Origin: Micrococcales bacterium
GTDB lineage: Bacteria; Actinomycetota; Actinomycetes; Actinomycetales; Dermatophilaceae
Assembly: GCA_030452775.1 (NCBI GenBank)
Contig: JAKDLQ010000001.1
Span: forward strand, 1-36,668
Direction: 5' to 3'
Length of the DNA: 36,668 bases
Notes under the pieces: model-generated
What the model was told of the DNA's origin: nothing
The model's input: the letters and a program-made list of their open reading frames with translations, nothing else
Databases searched by the model: none
Made by a program: the position numbers and the translations under genes
Part shown: positions 31,331 to 36,668 of the stretch, in pieces
How positions within the stretch are numbered: the first letter of the stretch is position 1
Layout: each line of letters begins with the position of its first letter

Positions 31331-32059
31331 ATGACCGATGCCCCCAACACGCCGCGCAGGCGGGTACTGCTCAAACTCTCCGGTGAGGTGTTCGGCGGAG
31401 GTGAGGTGGGTCTCGACCCGGCCGTCGTCCAGGCCATGTGCCATCAGATCGCGCCGGCTGTCCGGGACGGGGTGCAGGTAGCCATCGTCGTCGGCGGCGG
31501 CAACTTCTTCCGGGGCGCCGAGCTTCAGCAGCGCGGTATGGACCGGACGCGCGCCGACTACATGGGCATGCTCGGCACCCTGATGAACTGCCTCGCGCTG
31601 CAGGACTTCCTCGAGAAGGAGGGCATCGAGACACGCGTCCAGTCGGCCATCGCCATGACCCAGGTCGCCGAGCCCTACATTCCGCGACGGGCGATCCGCC
31701 ATCTCCAGAAGGGGCGCGTCGTCATCTTCGGTGCCGGGGCGGGCATGCCCTACTTCTCGACCGACACGGTGAGCGCCCAACGCGCTCTCGAGATCGGGTG
31801 CGACGCCGTGCTCATCGCCAAGAACGGCGTCGACGGGGTCTACGACTCCGATCCGCGGCACAACCCGGACGCCAAGAAGCTGCACGTGGTGACCTTCGAC
31901 GAGGCGCTCGCCGCCGGGCTCAAGGTCGTCGACGCCGCGGCCTTCGCCCTGTGCATGGAGAACAAGCTCCCGATGATCGTCTTCGGGATGGCAGGCGAGG
32001 GCAACATCACTCGGGCTCTGCTCGGTGAGAGGATCGGGACGCTGGTCACGAGCTCCTGA
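31331..32059 (+). CDS. pyrH: UMP kinase
   Basis: This 242-residue amino acid kinase-fold protein has RVLLKLSGEVFGG (phosphate-binding start), VAIVVGGGNFFRGAELQQRG, DRTRADYMGMLGTLMNCLAL, GAGAGMPYFSTDT and NGVDGVYDSDPR, all diagnostic of bacterial UMP kinase. It phosphorylates UMP to UDP with ATP in pyrimidine synthesis and is hexameric and GTP-activated in many bacteria. The ATG 31331 has AGGAG about 10 bases upstream. frr follows after 59 bases, the usual pyrH-frr pairing. Length is normal. Confidence 0.97.
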   Translation: MTDAPNTPRRRVLLKLSGEVFGGGEVGLDPAVVQAMCHQIAPAVRDGVQVAIVVGGGNFFRGAELQQRGMDRTRADYMGMLGTLMNCLALQDFLEKEGIETRVQSAIAMTQVAEPYIPRRAIRHLQKGRVVIFGAGAGMPYFSTDTVSAQRALEIGCDAVLIAKNGVDGVYDSDPRHNPDAKKLHVVTFDEALAAGLKVVDAAAFALCMENKLPMIVFGMAGEGNITRALLGERIGTLVTSS

Positions 32060-32118
32060 GCCACACCGCACACTCATACCATCCCTGACACCGAACCACC
32101 GGACGAGGAAGTACCGCG

Positions 32119-32676
32119 ATGATCGACGAGACGATGTTCGAGGCTGAGGAGAAGATGGAGAAGGCGATCGAGGTCCTCAAGGAGGACTTCGCCGGGATCC
32201 GGACGGGACGAGCCAACCCCGGACTGTTCAACAAGCTCCTCATCGACTACTACGGGTCCCCGACGCCGCTGCAACAGCTCGCGTCCTTCCAGAACCCGGA
32301 GCCGCGGACCATCCTGGTCGTCCCGTTCGACAAGTCAGCCATGCACGCGATCGAGAAGGCGATCCGCGACTCGGATCTCGGCGTCAACCCAGCCAGCGAC
32401 GGCCGTCAGATCCGGTGTGTGATGCCGGAGCTGACCGAGCAACGCCGCAAGGAGTACATCAAGCTGGCGCATGGCAAGGCGGAGGAGGCCCGGATCGCGG
32501 TGCGCAATATCCGCCGCAAGGCCAAGACCGATCTCGACCGGTTCGTCAAGGACGGCGACGTCGGTGAGGACGAGGGTAACCGCGCGGAGAAGGAGCTCGA
32601 CCTGCTAACGAGGAAGCATACCGACCTCGTCGACGTACTGGTCAAGTCGAAGGAGGCCGAGCTCATCGAGGTCTGA
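32119..32676 (+). CDS. frr: Ribosome recycling factor
   Basis: The 185-residue protein matches RRF throughout: MEKAIEVLKEDFAGIRTGRA, LLIDYYGSPTPLQQLASF, FDKSAMHAIEKAIRDSDLGV, ELTEQRRKEYIKLAHGKAEE and VRNIRRKAKTDLDRF, the two-domain tRNA-mimic protein that splits post-termination ribosomes with EF-G. The start ATG 32119 has GAGGAAG 6 to 12 bases upstream. cdsA follows with a 13-base gap. Confidence 0.98.
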   Translation: MIDETMFEAEEKMEKAIEVLKEDFAGIRTGRANPGLFNKLLIDYYGSPTPLQQLASFQNPEPRTILVVPFDKSAMHAIEKAIRDSDLGVNPASDGRQIRCVMPELTEQRRKEYIKLAHGKAEEARIAVRNIRRKAKTDLDRFVKDGDVGEDEGNRAEKELDLLTRKHTDLVDVLVKSKEAELIEV

Positions 32677-32689
32677 CCTCGATGTCCTC

Positions 32690-33547
32690 GTGACCATGTC
32701 CACGACCTCGCCCGGCTCCCCACCGAAGGTCCCCTCGCGGGCCGGGCGTGACCTCAAGGCGGCCATCGCCGTCGGTGTCGGGCTCGGCGCGCTCATCATC
32801 GCGACGCTCATGATCAACACGGCGCTCTTCCTCGTCGTGATCATGCTGGCGATCTCCGTTGCGGTGTGGGAGATCCGTGAGGCACTGCGCAACGCGGCCG
32901 TGGTGGCTCCCCTGATACCGGTGCTCATCGGGACCGTGGGCATGCTGTGGGCAGCCTACGTCTACGGCCCGGCGGCCCTGCTGCTGGCGTGGTGCCTGAC
33001 GATGGCCGCGACGGTGGTGTGGCGGGCTGCTGGCCCCATCGACCGGGCCGGTAGGGACACCCTCGGAGGCATCTTCGCCGCGACGTACCCGCCCTTGTTG
33101 GCCGGGTTCGCCGCGCTGCTGCTCGCTCCGGAGGACGGGGCGGCCCGGGCCTTCGTCTTCCTCATCATCGCCGTGTGCAGCGATATCGGTGGGTATGCCG
33201 TCGGCGTGCTCTTCGGTAAGCATCCGATGGCGCCGTCGATCAGTCCCAAGAAGTCGTGGGAGGGCCTCTCCGGCTCGGTGCTCCTTTGTGTCGTGGCCGG
33301 CGCGGTGACCGTGCCCGTCTTCCTCGGCCGGGCATGGTGGATCGGTGTCCTGCTCGGTGTCGCCGTCGCGCTCTGTGCGACCATCGGTGACCTCATGGAG
33401 TCGGTCGTCAAGCGCGACCTCGGTGTCAAGGACATGTCCAACATCCTTCCGGGACACGGCGGGCTCATGGACCGCCTCGACTCACTCTTGGTCGTGGCCC
33501 CGGTCGTCTGGGCGGTCCTGACCCTGCTCGCCCCGCCCGTCGCCTGA
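32690..33547 (+). CDS. cdsA: Phosphatidate cytidylyltransferase (CDP-diglyceride synthase)
   Basis: The 285-residue protein has about eight transmembrane segments and ends with the CdsA signature SPKKSWEGLSGS and VKRDLGVKDMSNILPGHGGL, MDRLDSLL (the conserved S/D-rich metal-binding motif near the C-terminus). It makes CDP-diacylglycerol from phosphatidic acid and CTP, the precursor of all membrane phospholipids. The ORF begins at GTG 32690, with ATG 32696 two codons later; neither has a clear ribosome site, so translation may be coupled to frr. Position after frr is conserved among bacteria. Confidence 0.95.
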   Translation: MTMSTTSPGSPPKVPSRAGRDLKAAIAVGVGLGALIIATLMINTALFLVVIMLAISVAVWEIREALRNAAVVAPLIPVLIGTVGMLWAAYVYGPAALLLAWCLTMAATVVWRAAGPIDRAGRDTLGGIFAATYPPLLAGFAALLLAPEDGAARAFVFLIIAVCSDIGGYAVGVLFGKHPMAPSISPKKSWEGLSGSVLLCVVAGAVTVPVFLGRAWWIGVLLGVAVALCATIGDLMESVVKRDLGVKDMSNILPGHGGLMDRLDSLLVVAPVVWAVLTLLAPPVA

Positions 33548-33640
33548 ACCGCAGCGGGACCGCGCTCGCCTCGATGACTGGGGTGAGCGGCATACGGGTC
33601 GGTGGGTGCGGATGAGCACACCTGCGAGAATGGCCCTGCC

Positions 33641-34816
33641 ATGACTGAGACTTCCGTGCCGCTGCCCGCTCCGACGACCGCGCCGCCGGTGCCGGGCGCG
33701 CTGACCTTCGCCGCGCCGCGCCGCGGTAAGCCACCACAGCACCTCGCCGATCTCACGCCGGCCGGGCGCACGGCGGCCGTGCAGGCGCTGGGGCATGGGG
33801 GGTTCCGGGCCAAGCAACTCTCGAGGCACTACTTCGAACGGCTGGCCGTCGATCCCGACGACATGACCGACCTGCCCAAGGCCATCCGATCCGAGCTCGT
33901 CGCGCAACTGCTGCCGACGCTGCTCACCCCCATCGTGCAGCGCACTGCGGACGATGGCCAGACGCTCAAAGATGCCTGGCGCCTGCACGACGGGGCGGTC
34001 GTCGAGTCCGTGCTGATGCGCTATCCGGGCCGGGTGACGATCTGCGTCTCGAGCCAGGCGGGATGTGGGATGAACTGCCCCTTCTGCGCGACCGGTCAAG
34101 CGGGGCTGACCCGCAACCTGTCTGCCGCCGAGATCGTCGAGCAGGTCGTCCACGCGGCCCGGGCGCTGCGCAATGGCCGCCTCGCCGGCGGCGTGGGCAA
34201 GGAGCGCGAGGCGCCACTGCGCGTCAGCAATGTCGTGTTCATGGGCATGGGCGAGGCGCTCGCCAACTACAAGGCAACGATCGGCGCGATCCGCCGGATG
34301 ACCGACCCGGCACCGGACGGCCTCGGGATCTCCGCGCGGGGAGTCACGATGTCGACCGTCGGGCTCGTTCCGGGCATCGACAGGCTGACCGCCGAGGGCA
34401 TCCCCGTGACCCTCGCGCTCTCGCTGCACGCCCCCGATGACGAGCTACGCAACGAACTCGTGCCGATCAACACTCGCTGGTCGGTCGACGAGGCCATCGA
34501 CGCGGCGCACCGCTACTTCGAGGCGACGAGGCGGCGGATCTCGATCGAGTACGCCCTCATCAGGGACATCAACGACCAGGGGTGGCGCGCAGACCTGCTT
34601 GGGGACAAGCTCAACGCCCGCGGTCGTGGCTGGGTGCACGTCAACCCCATCCCGCTCAACCCGACCCCCGGCTCCAAGTGGACGGCGTCGCGCCCCGGCG
34701 TCGAGCAGAACTTCGTCGAACGGCTGCGGGCGCACGGCATCCGCACGACGATCCGCGACACGCGTGGGCAGGACATCGACGGTGCCTGCGGCCAGCTCGC
34801 TGCCTCCACCGTCTGA
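33641..34816 (+). CDS. rlmN: 23S rRNA/tRNA adenine-C2 methyltransferase RlmN
   Basis: This 391-residue radical SAM enzyme has the CxxxCxxC cluster CGMNCPFC, the signature SSQAGCGMNCPFCATGQAGL, the SAM-binding GMGEALANY, STVGLVPGIDRL, LSLHAPDDELRNELVPIN, the segment ISIEYALIRDINDQ, and the C-terminal cysteine in DIDGACGQLA that makes the covalent RNA intermediate. It methylates A2503 of 23S rRNA and A37 of some tRNAs. The usual GMGEPL reads GMGEAL here. A proline- and alanine-rich N-terminal extension of about 25 residues precedes the helical domain. ATG 33641 is favoured; there is no strong ribosome site. Confidence 0.95.
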   Translation: MTETSVPLPAPTTAPPVPGALTFAAPRRGKPPQHLADLTPAGRTAAVQALGHGGFRAKQLSRHYFERLAVDPDDMTDLPKAIRSELVAQLLPTLLTPIVQRTADDGQTLKDAWRLHDGAVVESVLMRYPGRVTICVSSQAGCGMNCPFCATGQAGLTRNLSAAEIVEQVVHAARALRNGRLAGGVGKEREAPLRVSNVVFMGMGEALANYKATIGAIRRMTDPAPDGLGISARGVTMSTVGLVPGIDRLTAEGIPVTLALSLHAPDDELRNELVPINTRWSVDEAIDAAHRYFEATRRRISIEYALIRDINDQGWRADLLGDKLNARGRGWVHVNPIPLNPTPGSKWTASRPGVEQNFVERLRAHGIRTTIRDTRGQDIDGACGQLAASTV

Positions 34817-34919
34817 CGCTCCGAGCTTCGGCCCACCGGGATCGAAGTGTATAGGCGCGGCATCCGGCAGAACTCGCTGTCCCAGTCCTGCTGGCCGCGC
34901 TTGGCGACCAGCTTGCTGC

Positions 34920-35732
34920 TCAATGCAATTCCTGCCTGCGGTCATCCGAGTCCATGGCTGGTGCCACGCCGGGTGCAGCGGCCGTGCTGGGTCCTGAGAT
35001 CGACCCCGATGACGTCGATCGTCCTCCGAGGTACGCGGCACGCACAATCGGGTCATCGGCCAACTCGTCTGCCGTGCCCTCGGCGATCACCCGCCCACGG
35101 TCCATCACCAGGACGTGGTCGGCGACCCGGAACGCGGCGCGGACGTTCTGCTCCACGAGCAGGACGGCGAGTCCTTGCTCGTCGCGGAGCCGGGCGAGGG
35201 TGGTGATGATCTCCCCGACCAGCCGTGGCGCGAGGCCGAGACTGGGCTCGTCGAGGACGATGACCGAAGGGTCGGCCATGAGAGCCCTGGCCATGGCGAG
35301 CATCTGCTGCTCTCCGCCGGAGAGGGCGCCGGCCATCAGGTTGATCCGGTCGGCCAGGCGAGGGAAGAGCGCCAGAGCATGTTCGCGTCGCCGCGCGTGC
35401 TGGCCGTCCTTGCGCCGCGTCCAACCGCCGAGGCTGAGGTTGTCATCGACGCTGAGCGACGGGAAGACGAGGCGGTTCTCCGGGACGTGCGCCAGCCCCT
35501 GTCGCGCGATCTGCTCCGCACTCGACGTGGTGATCTCTTTCTCGCCAAGCCGCACCCGGCCGGAGCGTGGGCGCAGCAGGCCGGAGACGGATCGCAGGAG
35601 TGTCGTCTTGCCGACGCCGTTCGCGCCGATCACGGCGACGAGCTGACCGGAGGACACCTCGAGGTCGACCCCGTGCAGCACCTGGAGACGGTCGTACGCC
35701 GCGGTGAGCCCCTCGACCTGCAGCCTGGTCAT
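34920..35732 (-). CDS. livF: Branched-chain amino acid-type ABC transporter ATP-binding protein LivF
   Basis: The 270-residue ATPase has Walker A GANGVGKTT (36-44), the Q-loop region SVSGLLRPRSGRV, signature LSGGEQQML, Walker B VIVLDEPSLGL and switch histidine-position sequence LLVEQNVRAAF. The glutamine-asparagine after the Walker B strand (EQN) and the segment GLAHVPENRLVFPSLSV are typical of LivF of HAAT transporters. Substrates may be branched-chain amino acids, urea or related compounds. The last 35 residues are a Ser/Ala/Gly-rich tail. The start ATG overlaps the livG stop by 4 bases, so the two are coupled. It converges with rlmN. Confidence 0.92.
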   Translation of the reverse strand: MTRLQVEGLTAAYDRLQVLHGVDLEVSSGQLVAVIGANGVGKTTLLRSVSGLLRPRSGRVRLGEKEITTSSAEQIARQGLAHVPENRLVFPSLSVDDNLSLGGWTRRKDGQHARRREHALALFPRLADRINLMAGALSGGEQQMLAMARALMADPSVIVLDEPSLGLAPRLVGEIITTLARLRDEQGLAVLLVEQNVRAAFRVADHVLVMDRGRVIAEGTADELADDPIVRAAYLGGRSTSSGSISGPSTAAAPGVAPAMDSDDRRQELH

Positions 35733-36640
35733 CCGCGCACCTCCTCGGCGGCTCGGCGCAGCACGAGGTCTGCATCATCGTCAGTGCCGAGATAGGCGGC
35801 GATGACCGCCGGGTGCTGCCGCACGTCATCGGGCGCTCCCTCCGCGATGAGGGTGCCATCATCGAGGACAGCGATCCGGTCGGCAAGGGCCATGACGGCG
35901 TCGACATCGTGCTCCACGAGGACGACGGCGATGCCCGCCTCGCGGGTCAGGCGCAGCAGGGCCGACAGTTCGTCCCGTTCCGGCCCGGACAGGCCTGCCA
36001 TCGGCTCATCGAGCATCAGCAGCATCGGTGACATGGCCAGCGCGCGCGCGACCTCGACCTGACGTTGCCGGCCGAAGGAGAGGTCCTTCACCGGGCGATC
36101 CGTGTCGTCCTCCAGTCCCATGGCGGCCACCGCTGCGCGGGCACCGCGCTCGATGTCGCGTTCCTCGCGGGGGGCAAGGGACAACAAGCCCCGCAGCAGG
36201 CCCGCATGTGACCGGAGGTGACGGGCCACGGCCACATTGCCAAGGACGGTGGTGCTCCCGAAGACCTGGAGGTTCTGGAAGGTTCGGGTGGCCCCCAGCT
36301 TCGCGATGACGTGCGGTCGCCGGCCCTCGACCCGCTGACCGCGAACCTCGACGGAGCCGGCCGTGGGGGCGAGAACGCCGCTGATCATGTTGAAGCAGGT
36401 GGTCTTGCCCGCGCCGTTGGGGCCGATGAGCCCAAGGATCTCGCCGGACCGCACGTCCAGGTCGACGTTGCTCACCGCGGTGACCCCGCCGTAGCGCTTG
36501 GTCAGTCCGCGAACCCGCAGCACCGGGGTGCCGGGCTCGGGAATGAGCGAGCGGTCGAGGACGCCGCTCAGAGTACGCTCGGCCGACGGCGGCTGCTCGC
36601 GGTCGCCACCTGCCTCTGGCCGGTCACCGGTCCGGCTCAC
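35729..36640 (-). CDS. livG: Branched-chain amino acid-type ABC transporter ATP-binding protein LivG
   Basis: The ATPase core starts at residue 39 (PVLRVRGLTKRYGGVTAVSN). It has Walker A GPNGAGKT (73-80), the LivG-type Q-loop RTFQNLQVF, signature LSFGRQRQVEVARAL (a serine-phenylalanine variant of LSGGQ), Walker B LLMLDEPMAGL and LVEHDVDAVM with the switch histidine. It dimerises with LivF in a HAAT importer. The first 38 residues are an extra polar region. The annotated start is GTG 36640, but the frame is open to the window edge with no ribosome site, so it may be the C-terminal part of a longer LivM-LivG fusion. It overlaps livF by 4 bases. Confidence 0.88.
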   Translation of the reverse strand: MSRTGDRPEAGGDREQPPSAERTLSGVLDRSLIPEPGTPVLRVRGLTKRYGGVTAVSNVDLDVRSGEILGLIGPNGAGKTTCFNMISGVLAPTAGSVEVRGQRVEGRRPHVIAKLGATRTFQNLQVFGSTTVLGNVAVARHLRSHAGLLRGLLSLAPREERDIERGARAAVAAMGLEDDTDRPVKDLSFGRQRQVEVARALAMSPMLLMLDEPMAGLSGPERDELSALLRLTREAGIAVVLVEHDVDAVMALADRIAVLDDGTLIAEGAPDDVRQHPAVIAAYLGTDDDADLVLRRAAEEVRG

Positions 36641-36668
36641 CGGGGCGGTGACCGGCGACCGATGGGTC

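Noticed and set aside
1872..33595. Octamer as a KOPS/FtsK-type polar sequence
   Set aside because: Nine copies in each orientation show no strand skew within this window, which such polar motifs need.
34513..34923. Minus-strand frame starting near 34923 into rlmN
   Set aside because: Most of it is antisense to the RlmN C-terminus, including the essential cysteine region. Only the first 35 residues lie outside and match nothing I know.

Overview
This is a high-GC (roughly 70 percent, estimated by eye) chromosomal segment of an actinobacterium. Gene order (rpsP-khpA-rimM-trmD-rplS-lepB-rnhB-DUF2469-yraN-comM-dprA-xerC-M23 peptidase ... rpsB-tsf ... pyrH-frr-cdsA-rlmN), the DUF2469 protein, and the long Ala/Glu/Lys/Pro-rich tails on S16 and S2 all point that way. 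A member of the Micrococcales, perhaps the Intrasporangiaceae/Dermatophilaceae, is my best guess; that placement is inference.

Layout. 1-2704: the 3' end of an AbiEi/DUF559-type protein, a short repeat cluster, an amidohydrolase, and a GNAT protein with an unusual extra C-terminal domain. 2705-14140: a conserved ribosome/tRNA/secretion/competence block: S16, KhpA, RimM, a divergent O-methyltransferase, a TrmD fused to a GNAT acetyltransferase, L19, two tandem signal peptidases, RNase HII, DUF2469, YraN, ComM, DprA and XerC. 14141-14638: an M23-type peptidase facing XerC. 14639-23608: an accessory stretch between the M23 gene and rpsB. It holds an intact ParD-like antitoxin followed by a wrecked zeta toxin and an IS1182-type transposase remnant, a nucleoside deaminase, a large secreted lysyl-oxidase-like protein, a TPR protein, a small HhH protein, an aminotransferase and a DUF6541 membrane protein. 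23609-25986: rpsB-tsf and a strong terminator. 26012-31025: a second accessory stretch splits tsf from pyrH. It holds a DUF1648 membrane protein, a decayed response regulator/histidine kinase/DUF4153 cluster, a TetR regulator divergent from a membrane protein, a second DUF4153 3' remnant and a small hypothetical gene. 31331-34816: pyrH-frr-cdsA-rlmN. 34920-36640: LivF and LivG ATPases of a branched-chain amino acid-type ABC transporter, running off the right edge.

Most notable: (i) the octamer GTATGCCG/CGGCATAC occurs 18 times by hand count, about 14 times more than composition predicts, with 9 copies in each orientation, several inverted pairs, and use of otherwise rare codons inside genes; (ii) TrmD is covalently fused to a GNAT domain; (iii) the secreted lysyl-oxidase-like protein carries two copies of an unnamed domain of about 200 residues; (iv) a TetR/membrane-protein cassette lies between two diverged DUF4153 3' ends that form a direct repeat; (v) an intact antitoxin remains beside a dead zeta toxin. 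I saw no rRNA, tRNA or CRISPR array.
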